Shown: in pieces, positions 17,512 to 25,813 of the stretch | Numbering within the stretch: the first letter of the stretch is position 1 | Layout: each line of letters opens with the position of its first letter | Source: Pseudomonas huaxiensis | Lineage (GTDB): Bacteria; Pseudomonadota; Gammaproteobacteria; Pseudomonadales; Pseudomonadaceae | NCBI RefSeq assembly: GCF_003231275.1 | Contig: NZ_QKVL01000008.1 | Span: 1 to 64,000, forward strand | Length of the DNA: 64,000 bases | Direction of reading: 5' to 3' | Position numbers and translations under genes: made by a program | Notes under the pieces: model-generated | Told to the model about the DNA's origin: nothing | The model's input: the letters and a program-made list of their open reading frames with translations, nothing else | The model's database searches: none

Positions 17512-19971
17512 TCAGAAGCTGTATTTCACATTGAACATCACGTTGCGCGGGTCGCCGTAATAGGCGGTGTTGTAGTTGCCGATACCGCTGTAATACACCC
17601 GGTCGAACAAGTTGTTGAGGTTCACCGTGCCCTTGAGCTGGTCAGTGAAATCGTAGCTGGCCAGCAAGCCAACCAGCGCGTAGCTGCCGCGATTGAGTTT
17701 CTGCGGCCCGACCTGCTCGTCGAAGCTGTCATCGATAAAGAAGCTCGCGCTCTGCCATTGCACATTGCCGCCGACGGTGGCCTTGTTCAGCACGCCGGAC
17801 AGGCGATAGGTGGTGGCGGCCTTGAGCAGGTGCTGCGGCTGGGTGGCGGCAACCCGCACATGGTCGGCGTCATAGGATGCCTGATAGACGTAGCCGGCAT
17901 TGACGTTCCAGCCCGGCAGCAGCTCGCCGGCGATCTCCAGTTCCACGCCATTGGTGGTCGCACCCGACACCGGGCGCATCTCGGCGTTGCCTGCGCTGTT
18001 GGTCCGGCCGGTGCTTTCGGCGAGGTTGTCCTGCTTGAGCTGGAACAACGCCACGCTGGCGTTCAGGCGGCCGTCGAAGTACTCGCCCTTGATCCCCACT
18101 TCATAGCTTTGGCCGGTCAGCGGGTCGATCGGCTTGTCGTTGGCATCCTTGTTGTACGGCTGCGGCTTGAAGATGTCGGTGTAGCTGGCGTAGACGGTGT
18201 ACTGCTCGTTGAGGTCGTAGGTGATGCCGGCGTAAGGGATGACCTCGCCGCTGTTGCTGGTCGGGTAGCTGCGGGTCCGGCCCAGCGCGTTGAGGCTGCT
18301 CAGGGTCCAGTCATAGTCGTTGACCCGGGCGCCGATGATCACGTTGAAGGCATCAGTGGGCTTGAGTACCACGGCCGCGTAGCTGACCTTTTGCGTGGCA
18401 TCGATTTTCTGCGTCGACCACCACGCCCAGTCGGTCGGGTAGGTGGCGTTGTTGTTCCAGGTGAACGGGTTGACGGTCTCGTCGGTGGTGCCGTCGGTGC
18501 GGCGCGACTCGGCATCGGTCTTCGAGTAGTTGTAGCCGACCACCAGTTCGTGGCTGCGGCCGAAGAGCTGGAACGGCCCCTTGGCGTACACGTCGAAGGA
18601 CTTTTCCTCGGTGTCGGTATCGAACTTCGAGGCGCCGCCGTAATAGAAACCGTGGTCGATGGTGTTTGTAGCCGGGTCGATGTGCGCGGCCGACAGCCCG
18701 GCGAGAATTTCCCGCGATTTGTACTTGCGGTAGGTGGCGGTGGCCTTGAGCATCCAGTCGTTGTCCAGGCGGTGCTCGATGCCGACGAAGCCGCGCGAAG
18801 TGTCCTGGTTGCGGTAGGCCCACTTGTCCGCCGGGTTGCTTGAGCGCGACAGATCGACCCGCCGGCCATCGCTGTAGAACACCGGTAGGTGGGCGTTGCT
18901 GGTCGCGTCGTTGTTGTTCTTCTGGTAATCGAAACCGGCACTGAGGGTGGTGGCGTCGTTCAGGTCGGCTTCGAGGATGCCGTAGAAAACCTGCTGCTCG
19001 CCTTTCTGGTAGTCGATGAAGCTGTCGTGCTGTTCGCTGCCGGCGACCAGCCGCCCGCGCAAGGCGCCGCTGTCCACCAGTGGTCCGGAGATATCCAGCT
19101 CGGTGCTGTAGCGGTCCCAGGAACCGGCGCCCGCGCCGACATGGCCCTGGAATTCACGGGTCGGGCGCTTGCGCACCAGATTGATCACCCCGGACGGATA
19201 ACCGATGCCGTTGACCAGGCCGGTGGCGCCCTTGAGTACTTCGACGCGGTCGTAGATCAGCGAGTTGCCGATACTGTAGTTGTCGCGCACGTTGCCGCCG
19301 TCGGTGCTCAGGCTGGGAATGCCGTCGTACTGGAAGGCCTGGATTTCGAAGCCGCGGGAATAGTAGGTGTAGCCCTCGGAGTTCTCGCGGTTGACGGTGA
19401 CGCCGGGGGTTTGTTGCAGCACCGAGGCGAGGTTGACCAGTCCCTGGTCGTCCATCTGCTGGCGGGTTACCACGCTGACCGATTGCGGCGTCTTGCGCAG
19501 CGACAGGTCCATGCGCGTGGCTGAGGCACTCTGGCCGACGGTGTAGGCGCCGGTGCCTTCGGAAATCGCGCCGAGGGCTGCGCTGTTGATGGTGGTGGCG
19601 CCCAGTTCCAGCGAACCGTCCGCTTTGGGCAGTGGCCGCAATGCGTAGCTGCCGTTGCTTTGCGGCAGTGCTTGCAGACCGCTGCCCTGCAGCAGAATGG
19701 CGAAGCCTTGGTTGACGCTGTAGCGACCGTCGAGGCCGGCGGACTGGCGGCCCTCGGTCAAGGCAGCATCGAACGAGATGGCGGTGCCGGATGCCGAGGC
19801 GAAGGCGGCGAGCACCGAGGTCAGGCTGCCGGCGGCAATCCGGTAATGCTGCCCGGCGCTGACTTCGGCGGCGCTGGCGACGCCTGGCAGGCTGCCGACA
19901 GCAATGGCGCAAAGCCCGAGGCGAATGGCCACGGCCACAGGTTTCAGCAAGCGTGCATGCGGGTACTTCAT
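17512..19971 (-). CDS. TonB-dependent siderophore receptor with STN domain (cassette C)
   Basis: An 819-residue ferric-siderophore transducer. The signal peptide (to about VASA, residue 34) is followed by an STN domain (YRIAAGSLTSVLAAFASA). The plug has RKTPQSVSVVTRQQMDDQ, LQQTPGVTVN and IYDRVEVLKGATGLVNG. The barrel ends in YYGDPRNVMFNVKYSF. Motifs are like FpvA-type receptors; substrate unknown. ATG 19971 has GGGGGAGGAA upstream at correct spacing. It is third in the sigma-FecR-receptor order, with a 109-nt gap after FecR that contains a candidate ECF promoter. Confidence 0.92.
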   Translation of the reverse strand: MKYPHARLLKPVAVAIRLGLCAIAVGSLPGVASAAEVSAGQHYRIAAGSLTSVLAAFASASGTAISFDAALTEGRQSAGLDGRYSVNQGFAILLQGSGLQALPQSNGSYALRPLPKADGSLELGATTINSAALGAISEGTGAYTVGQSASATRMDLSLRKTPQSVSVVTRQQMDDQGLVNLASVLQQTPGVTVNRENSEGYTYYSRGFEIQAFQYDGIPSLSTDGGNVRDNYSIGNSLIYDRVEVLKGATGLVNGIGYPSGVINLVRKRPTREFQGHVGAGAGSWDRYSTELDISGPLVDSGALRGRLVAGSEQHDSFIDYQKGEQQVFYGILEADLNDATTLSAGFDYQKNNNDATSNAHLPVFYSDGRRVDLSRSSNPADKWAYRNQDTSRGFVGIEHRLDNDWMLKATATYRKYKSREILAGLSAAHIDPATNTIDHGFYYGGASKFDTDTEEKSFDVYAKGPFQLFGRSHELVVGYNYSKTDAESRRTDGTTDETVNPFTWNNNATYPTDWAWWSTQKIDATQKVSYAAVVLKPTDAFNVIIGARVNDYDWTLSSLNALGRTRSYPTSNSGEVIPYAGITYDLNEQYTVYASYTDIFKPQPYNKDANDKPIDPLTGQSYEVGIKGEYFDGRLNASVALFQLKQDNLAESTGRTNSAGNAEMRPVSGATTNGVELEIAGELLPGWNVNAGYVYQASYDADHVRVAATQPQHLLKAATTYRLSGVLNKATVGGNVQWQSASFFIDDSFDEQVGPQKLNRGSYALVGLLASYDFTDQLKGTVNLNNLFDRVYYSGIGNYNTAYYGDPRNVMFNVKYSF

Positions 19972-20042
19972 GGTGTTCCTCCCCCAAATGAGGCCGTGCA
20001 AACGGCACTTGTCGAGGGATTGGCCGAGTGGGAAAGGCAAAT

Positions 20043-20069
20043 CGTGCAACGCCCCTGAAATTATTTTCC
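20043..20069 (-). promoter_or_regulatory. Candidate ECF promoter for receptor C
   Basis: On the minus strand GGAAAATAATTTCAGGGGC followed by GTTGCACG lies about 70-100 nt before the receptor start. It shares an A/T tract followed by GGGGC and a TTG-containing block with the region upstream of receptor A. Confidence 0.45.
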
Positions 20070-20080
20070 GCGCAGGACGA

Positions 20081-21049
20081 TCACGCGCCGGCAGGCAGCA
20101 CCGTGACCCAGTAATCGGTGCGCCGCACCACCCGCAGGCCGAAGCCGCTTTCCAGCGCCGCCAACGCGCGGTTGGTGTCGTCCAGCGGGAAGGCGCCGGA
20201 AATCTTCAACCGGGCGATGGCCGGATCACAACGCAGCCAGCCATGGCGATAGCGCGACAGCTCGGCGAGCAGATCGCCCAGCGGCTGCTCGATGGCAATC
20301 AGGCTGCCGTTGCGCCAGGAGGCGACTGCGGCATCGCTGATTCTGGTCGCGCCAAGGCTGGCGCGGTCGAAGCGTACCTGCTGGCCGGCCTCCAGGCGCA
20401 GCACCTGCGGGCTCAGTGCCGGGCGCACTTCCACGGCTTTTTCCAGCACCGCGACCTCGCACCAGGCGTCGTCGCTTTGCACGGTGAAGCGCGTACCGAG
20501 GGCGCGGACCTGGCCTTGCGCGGTCTCCACCAGAAAGGGCCGACCCAGTGAGTCCGCCGCGGTTTCCACCAGCAGCCGGCCGCTGAGCAGGCGCAGCAGA
20601 CGCCGGTCGTTGTCGAACGCCACATCCAGTGCCGAATGGCTGTCGAGCAGCAGCGAACTGCCGTCGGCCAGCGTCAGGCGGCGTTGCTCGCCGATGCCGG
20701 TGTGGTAGCTGGCGGTCATCGCGATGCGCCAGTCGCTGTCCCAGGTGCGCCAGCCCAGTGCACCGACTCCGGCCAACACCAGCAATTGGCGCATGACCCG
20801 CCGGCGCGTCTGCCCGGCGTTGCGCAGCGCCGAGGCGGCGACCTTGCCCGGCACGCCTTCGACCATCCACCGCACCTGTTCGACCTGCTGCCATGCCTGG
20901 CGATTCAGCGGATCGGCGTTATGCCAGAGCTGCCATTGCTGGCGCTCGGCCTCGGACTCGCAGCCCGACGACAGCCGCGCGTACCACTGCGCCGCGCTGC
21001 GCAGGGCATCGCGTTCGGCCGGGTCAAGAACGGGCCGCGGCTCGCTCAC
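20081..21049 (-). CDS. FecR-family anti-sigma factor (cassette C)
   Basis: A 322-residue inner-membrane anti-sigma regulator. DUF4880 (AAQWYARLSSGCESEAERQQW) is N-terminal. The membrane segment LLVLAGVGALGW (around 95-108) is preceded by RRRVMRQ. The FecR periplasmic domain begins near GEQRRLTLADGSSLLL. The C-terminal part (LKISGAFPLDDTNRAL) is the predicted receptor-contact domain. The GTG at 21049 overlaps the sigma stop as GTGA; a longer ATG start at 21076 is possible but would deepen the overlap. Confidence 0.9.
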   Translation of the reverse strand: MSEPRPVLDPAERDALRSAAQWYARLSSGCESEAERQQWQLWHNADPLNRQAWQQVEQVRWMVEGVPGKVAASALRNAGQTRRRVMRQLLVLAGVGALGWRTWDSDWRIAMTASYHTGIGEQRRLTLADGSSLLLDSHSALDVAFDNDRRLLRLLSGRLLVETAADSLGRPFLVETAQGQVRALGTRFTVQSDDAWCEVAVLEKAVEVRPALSPQVLRLEAGQQVRFDRASLGATRISDAAVASWRNGSLIAIEQPLGDLLAELSRYRHGWLRCDPAIARLKISGAFPLDDTNRALAALESGFGLRVVRRTDYWVTVLPAGA

Positions 21050-21561
21050 AGCAACCCCATCTGCATCAGGCAGCAATGCTCGACGGCCTTGGCCATGTGG
21101 TTGTTCACGGTGCGTAGGGAAATGCCCAGGCGCTCGGCGATCTTCGGGTAACTCAGGCCCTCGAACTGGGACAGGATGAAGGTCTGCTTCACCGTGTCGC
21201 CGAGGGCATCGAGCATGCGGTCGATCTCCACCAGGGTCTCCAGGACGATGGCCTGTTCTTCCTGGGAGGGATGCTCACGCTCGGGCAGGGCGGCGAGGGC
21301 TTCGAGGTAGCTATGCTCCAGTGCCCGGCGGCGGAACAGGTCGATCACCAGGCCCTTGGCCACGGTGCTCAGGTACTGCCGCGGCTCGCGGATGTCCAGG
21401 GCCTGACGCGCCTTGATCACCCGCACGAAGGTGTCCTGGGCCAGGTCGGCGGCATCGCTGCTGTTGTCCAGACGCTTGCGCAACCAGCCACGCAACCAGC
21501 CGCAGTGGGTGGTGTAGAGGTCATGGACGGCGGAACGCAGGGCGATATCGTCGGCGGGCAT
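21046..21561 (-). CDS. ECF sigma factor, FecI family (cassette C)
   Basis: A 171-residue iron-starvation sigma factor. Region 2 shows AADLAQDTFVRVIKA and the basic helix KGLVIDLFRRRALEHSYLEAL. Region 4 has the HTH LSYPKIAERLGISLRTVNNHM. ATG 21561 is 16 nt downstream of a near-perfect Fur palindrome, indicating repression by Fur-Fe. It heads the minus-strand cassette sigma-FecR-receptor. Confidence 0.92.
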   Translation of the reverse strand: MPADDIALRSAVHDLYTTHCGWLRGWLRKRLDNSSDAADLAQDTFVRVIKARQALDIREPRQYLSTVAKGLVIDLFRRRALEHSYLEALAALPEREHPSQEEQAIVLETLVEIDRMLDALGDTVKQTFILSQFEGLSYPKIAERLGISLRTVNNHMAKAVEHCCLMQMGLL

Positions 21562-21577
21562 GAGAAAACATCACTAA

Positions 21578-21599
21578 TGAGAATTGGTTGCAATTCTCA
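21578..21599 (-). promoter_or_regulatory. Fur box upstream of sigma C
   Basis: TGAGAATTG and CAATTCTCA form a perfect 9-bp inverted repeat around GTTG. The half-sites match Fur operators, and the dyad is 17 nt before the sigma start. This is the clearest Fur site in the window. Confidence 0.75.
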
Positions 21600-21696
21600 C
21601 CTTGTTGTCGCGGGGTTTGCAATGACTTGTTACGGCTATTGAGCCGGGAAGGAAATGGTCCTAGGGTTGACGGCCACCATCGACATGGAGACCGAC

Positions 21697-22239
21697 ATGG
21701 CACAACAGATAGTGCTCCTTCCGGGCATCGGCAACTCCGGTCCCGGGCACTGGCAGCGGATTTGGGCAGACAGCGACGCCGGCATGGCACTGATCGACGG
21801 GCAGGACTGGGATCAGCCGGTACGCGAGCAGTGGGTCGAGAACCTCGACAGGACACTACGCCGTATCGGCCCCGAAGCGATTCTGGTGGCGCATAGCCTC
21901 GGCTGTCTGCAGGTCATTCATTGGGCGCAGGCCCGCGATGTGCGGATTTCCGGTGCGATGCTGGTGGCGCCACCGGACCCGCAAGGTCCGGCGTTTCCGT
22001 CGCAGGCATCGGGGTTTGGCGACGTGCCGATGCAGCGTTTGGCATTCCCCACGTTCGTGGTGGCCAGCAGCGATGATCCCTACGCCAGCCTCGCTTTCAG
22101 CCGGCGCTGTGCCGAGGCGTGGGGCGGCCGTTTCGTCGAGGTGGGTGCACGCGGGCACATCAATGGGCAGAGCGGACTGGGCGACTGGGCGCAGGGCAGG
22201 GAACTGCTGGATGCACTGAGGGTTTCGGCAGCGGGCTGA
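21697..22239 (+). CDS. RBBP9/YdeN-family alpha/beta hydrolase
   Basis: A 180-residue small serine hydrolase of the RBBP9/YdeN type. The family hallmark opening VLLPGIGNSGPGHWQ is at residues 5-19. The nucleophile lies in VAHSLGCLQ (GxSxG-like elbow), and an Asp in SSDDPY and a late His in GARGHING complete the likely triad. There is no signal peptide, so it should be cytoplasmic; the physiological ester substrate is unknown for the family. ATG 21697 has GGAG 6 nt upstream; ATG 21685 in the same frame lacks one. It is divergent from sigma C. Confidence 0.85.
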   Translation: MAQQIVLLPGIGNSGPGHWQRIWADSDAGMALIDGQDWDQPVREQWVENLDRTLRRIGPEAILVAHSLGCLQVIHWAQARDVRISGAMLVAPPDPQGPAFPSQASGFGDVPMQRLAFPTFVVASSDDPYASLAFSRRCAEAWGGRFVEVGARGHINGQSGLGDWAQGRELLDALRVSAAG

Positions 22240-22322
22240 TTTTCGAATGAATCTCTGCCCGTTCGGGGTGGTCACAAAAATGTCGACCATCCCCATCGAG
22301 CCCGCAGGGCAGAGAGGTATTC

Positions 22323-22589
22323 ATGAGCAATGATGAACTGGAGCGTGAAGTCCTTACCCGTTTGTTGCACGCGCACCCGGAAGGACTGGGCAAGGAAATT
22401 CTCGACAACTACCGCGGCGAAAAGGCCGTGGCCGGGATGCTCAAACATCTGCAGGAACGCAACCTGATTCACGGCAATCCGGTGACGGTGCAGGACCATG
22501 AACCGTCGGTGACCTTTCCGATCAAGCTGACCAGTGCCGGCGTCGATGCCGCGCGGCGGGCGGATGGGACAGGCGCTCAGGGACGTTAA
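22323..22589 (+). CDS. Small conserved-looking hypothetical protein
   Basis: An 88-residue protein with a helix-rich pattern resembling a winged-helix fold: ELEREVLTRLLHAHPEG, a second helix VAGMLKHLQERNLI, then a beta-like wing and LTSAGVDAAR at the end. The LTSAG motif is common in winged-helix proteins that lack clear regulator function. The start is ATG 22323, preceded by AGAGAGG. No partner or target is apparent; it lies between the small hydrolase and the convergent amidase. Confidence 0.65.
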   Translation: MSNDELEREVLTRLLHAHPEGLGKEILDNYRGEKAVAGMLKHLQERNLIHGNPVTVQDHEPSVTFPIKLTSAGVDAARRADGTGAQGR

Positions 22590-22646
22590 TCTTTGCAGCG
22601 ACCGCGACGGTCCGGCGCCCCCGAACCGTCGCGGTTGCCTGCGCTG

Positions 22647-24347
22647 TTACAGCACCGGCGTACGCGGCGGAATCATCCGCCGATTGCCGGTGGCCTCGAA
22701 CGCCGCGCCCAGGCGCAGCAGGTTCGAGTCGTCATAGGCACGACCGGCGAAGGTCAGCCCCACTGGCATACCGATATCGGCCATCACGCCCATCGGCACG
22801 GTGACGGTCGGTACACCGAGGTGGCGAATCGCGAGGTTGCCGTTGGCGACCCAGACGCCGTTGCTCCAGGCGATATCCGCCGACTCGGGATTCACATCGG
22901 CGTCCGCCGGGCCAACATCGGCCACGGTCGGGAACAGCACTGCGTCCAGCTTCAGCTCATCCATCCAGTCTTCCAGGTCGATCTTGCGGGTCTTCTCCAG
23001 GCCACGCAGACCGTCCGGCACGGTGCTGATTTCGTTCCACGGGGTGATGCCGCGCTCGGCCATCTTCACGTACTCGTCCATGCCGGCGGCGAGGTCGCCT
23101 TCGCGGTTGGGCAGGGTGCCGGGGTCGTGCGGGAAGATCTTCGGCCCGTCCACATCCACCAGGCGATTGAGCTTCGGATCACCGTTGGCCTGGAGGAAAT
23201 CGTCGAAGGCCCAGGCGGTCAGGTCCCACAGTTCATGGTGGAGGAATTCCGGCGAGACGATGCCGCGGTTGAACACGGTCGGCGCGCCGGGGCGGTCGCC
23301 TTCGCAGTTGGATACCAGCGGGAAATCCACTTCGATCACTTCGGCACCGGCCGCTTCCAGGGCCTGGCGCGCCTGCTTCCACAGGTCGATGACCGAGGCG
23401 CGGGTATTGATGCGCTGGCCGGTCGGGCCGCCAATGCCTGGCGCTTCCGAGGTACCGGCCAGTTCATCGGCATTGATGTACATGCGCGGCACGCCCAGGC
23501 GTTTGCCGGCCAGGGCGCCGGCGCCCACTGCCAGTTCCTGATAGGAGATCGGACGCACCGAGGCGACGCTCGGGATCGGCACCCAGGTTTGCAGGCGCCA
23601 CAGGTCACCGCGGGTGTCCTTGTCTTCGGCGACCACTACGTCGAGCACTTCGAGCAGGTCGGCCATGGTCCGTGCATAGGGCACCACCACGTCCATGGTC
23701 GGCGTCAGCGGCCAGTTGCCACGAACCGAAATCACCCCGCGTGACGGGGTGTAGGCGCACAGGCCGTTGTTCGAGGCCGGGCCGCGACCGCTGGACCAGG
23801 TCTCTTCCGCCAGGCCGAAGGCCGAGTAGCTCGCAGCGGTGGCAGTACCGGCGCCATTGGACGAACCAGAGGCGAAGGGCGCGGTGAGGTAACCGGCGTT
23901 GTACGGGCTTTCGGCGCGGCCATAAACGCCGCGCTGCATGCCGCCGTTGGCCATGGGCGGCATGTTGGTCTTGCCCAGGCAAATCGCCCCGGCAGCCCGC
24001 AGGCGCTCGATGGTGAAGGCGTCGCGATAGGCCACCAGTTCGGCGAAGGCCGGGCTGCCGGACGCGGCGGTCAGGCCCTTGACCAGATAGCTGTCCTTGG
24101 CGGTGTAGGGAATGCCGTCCAGTGGGCCGAGGGTTTCACCCCGGGCGCGGCGGGCGTCGGAGGCTTCGGCTTCCTTGAGGATTTCGGGGTTGCGCACCAC
24201 CACCGCATTGAGTGCGGTGGGCGTGTCGGCGCCGTCGTAGGCATCGATCCGGGCAAGGTAGGCCTTGACCAGTTCAACTGCGGTGGTTTGCCCGGATTCG
24301 AGCGCGGCACGCAGTTGGGCAATGGAAACTTCGGTGACCTCGATCAT
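22647..24347 (-). CDS. Amidase signature family protein
   Basis: A 566-residue cytoplasmic amidase. The Ser-cisSer-Lys triad is visible as Lys84 in YTAKDSY, the glycine/serine loop FASGSSNGAG (cis-Ser near 162-163) and the nucleophile region ETWSSGRGPAS (Ser near 185-186). The loop differs from the usual GGSSGGS and GTDTGGSIR. It should hydrolyse an amide bond of an unidentified substrate; its length exceeds GatA (about 480), and no GatB/C genes are nearby, so an aminoacyl-tRNA role is unlikely. ATG 24347 begins a helix typical of the family (IAQLRAALESGQTTAVELV). Confidence 0.88.
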   Translation of the reverse strand: MIEVTEVSIAQLRAALESGQTTAVELVKAYLARIDAYDGADTPTALNAVVVRNPEILKEAEASDARRARGETLGPLDGIPYTAKDSYLVKGLTAASGSPAFAELVAYRDAFTIERLRAAGAICLGKTNMPPMANGGMQRGVYGRAESPYNAGYLTAPFASGSSNGAGTATAASYSAFGLAEETWSSGRGPASNNGLCAYTPSRGVISVRGNWPLTPTMDVVVPYARTMADLLEVLDVVVAEDKDTRGDLWRLQTWVPIPSVASVRPISYQELAVGAGALAGKRLGVPRMYINADELAGTSEAPGIGGPTGQRINTRASVIDLWKQARQALEAAGAEVIEVDFPLVSNCEGDRPGAPTVFNRGIVSPEFLHHELWDLTAWAFDDFLQANGDPKLNRLVDVDGPKIFPHDPGTLPNREGDLAAGMDEYVKMAERGITPWNEISTVPDGLRGLEKTRKIDLEDWMDELKLDAVLFPTVADVGPADADVNPESADIAWSNGVWVANGNLAIRHLGVPTVTVPMGVMADIGMPVGLTFAGRAYDDSNLLRLGAAFEATGNRRMIPPRTPVL

Positions 24348-24655
24348 GCAGCTTGCTCCGGTGACTGACAGGTAACAGGGAAAGTGCTTCCCTCACGCAG
24401 GGACATCAGGCTTTTCAAATTGTTATCTCGTTCGATACCCCGTTGTGCGGCTTTACGCAACAGGGCGGCCTAAAGTGGGCGATATATTTAACACTTGGCG
24501 ATGAACAAGGGAATGGGGACTACGCCAGACCTGATGATTTTGGCGATAAAGGGCAGCTTTCGCTATTTGGAGGTGTAGAAAAATACGAACAGTCGAACGC
24601 TGTCTGCCGAGGCATCAGGATCATTCAGAAGGGAGGGTGAAACAGAAGAAGAAAA
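24348..24655. other. Intergenic region between amidase and tRNA-Gln
   Basis: About 310 bp with the amidase promoter at its left side. A 65-codon ORF (24443-24640) is present, but it has no SD and an atypical composition, so I do not call it. No other structure is evident. Confidence 0.5.
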
Positions 24656-24730
24656 TGGCAGGGGCGGCTGGATTCGAACCAACGCATGGCAGGATCAAAA
24701 CCTGCTGCCTTACCGCTTGGCGACGCCCCT
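24656..24730 (-). tRNA. tRNA-Gln (anticodon UUG)
   Basis: The minus strand folds as a cloverleaf. The acceptor stem AGGGGCG pairs with CGCCCCT, the D-arm contains GCCAAGCGGTAAGGC, the anticodon loop is TTTTGAT with anticodon TTG, and the T-arm contains GGTTCGAATCC. The terminal CCA is encoded. Total 75 nt. Confidence 0.95.
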
Positions 24731-25019
24731 GTTGCGACGGATGAAAGAACATCCAGATGCAGAATCCTGCTGTTTGCGAAGACGATTTCGCGAAGAACCA
24801 AGTGGTCCGTTGCAGGATGGGCGGCAATTTATCAACTTTTGTTACGTCTGTGAAGCCCTTTTCAAACGAAAGGGGTTTTAAAACAGCGACTTAGTTTGCG
24901 GGTCACCGTTATTGGCTCCGGCGAAAAGCCAACAGCATCGCGTTGGCGTCCGCAGATGGGGTAGGGTTGCGGACCGCATCTAGCGAAATTTCCCACATCC
25001 CCAAGGAAGGAGAGCGATC

Positions 25020-25646
25020 GTGTTTCCATTGGATATCTGGCTGGCCTACACCGCCGCCTGTCTGCTGCTGGTGATTTCCCCCGGTCCCGACAACCTGCTG
25101 GCGATCGGTCGCGGTCTCAGCCAGGGGCGGCTGGCGGCGATCGTCTCGGGGGTGGCCTCGGGGGCCGGTATTCTCTTCCACACCACCACCGCAGCATTGG
25201 GCCTGACCCTGTTGATGCAGACGTCGGCGGTAGCCTTCTGGGTCGTCAAGATCATCGGTGCCGGTTACCTGCTCTGGCTGGGCATCAAGGTGCTGCGCTC
25301 GCGCAACCTGATCAATTTTGCGCCGGCAGCCCGGCAGCCGCTGCGCAATATCTTCCTCACCGGTTTTCTTTCTGCGGCGCTCAACCCGAAGCCGGGTCTG
25401 TTCGTGCTGGCGTTCATCCCGCAGTTCGTCAATCCGCAACTGGGTTCGGTGACGCTGCAGATGTTTGTCTATGGCGTGTGGTTCGCCGCGCTGACGGCGG
25501 TGGGCTTTGCGCTGATGGGGGTGTTCGCCACCGCGCTGACCCAGTCGCTGCGCCAGCGGCCACGGCTGGTCAACGGCCTGAATGTCGGGGCAGGGGTGAC
25601 GTTCGTTGCCTCGGGTGTCTCGGTGGTGGCGCTGACCCAGAAGTAA
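25020..25646 (+). CDS. LysE/RhtB-family amino-acid exporter
   Basis: A 208-residue inner-membrane exporter with about six transmembrane helices. The hallmark start ISPGPDNLLAIGRGLSQGR is at about residues 17-35, followed by GVASGAGILFHT and the conserved FLSAALNPKPGLFVLAFIPQFV in the middle. Such proteins export amino acids or homoserine-like compounds; the substrate is not predictable here. The GTG at 25020 follows an AAGGAGA SD. It is a single gene, separated by 167 nt from hscC. Confidence 0.9.
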   Translation: MFPLDIWLAYTAACLLLVISPGPDNLLAIGRGLSQGRLAAIVSGVASGAGILFHTTTAALGLTLLMQTSAVAFWVVKIIGAGYLLWLGIKVLRSRNLINFAPAARQPLRNIFLTGFLSAALNPKPGLFVLAFIPQFVNPQLGSVTLQMFVYGVWFAALTAVGFALMGVFATALTQSLRQRPRLVNGLNVGAGVTFVASGVSVVALTQK

Positions 25647-25813
25647 ATCCTGCCCTCGGTTTGGCACGCGACTGAAGACTCCTCGGGAATTTTCGTTCAA
25701 GGGGTGTGTCGCATCTCCCACGGGCCACTTTACGTGGCCCCATCGCGTCGCTCTAATAGCAAACCCACGGCTCGGGCTGGCCCGCGCCGGTTTTCCGCAT
25801 TACACAAGGAACA

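Noticed and set aside
22647..24347. Amidase as GatA of the tRNA-dependent amidotransferase
   Set aside because: It is too long, has altered signature loops, and no GatB or GatC is nearby, although a tRNA-Gln gene lies next to it by coincidence.
24443..24640. 65-codon ORF between amidase and tRNA-Gln
   Set aside because: No ribosome-binding site and unusual composition; nothing recognisable.
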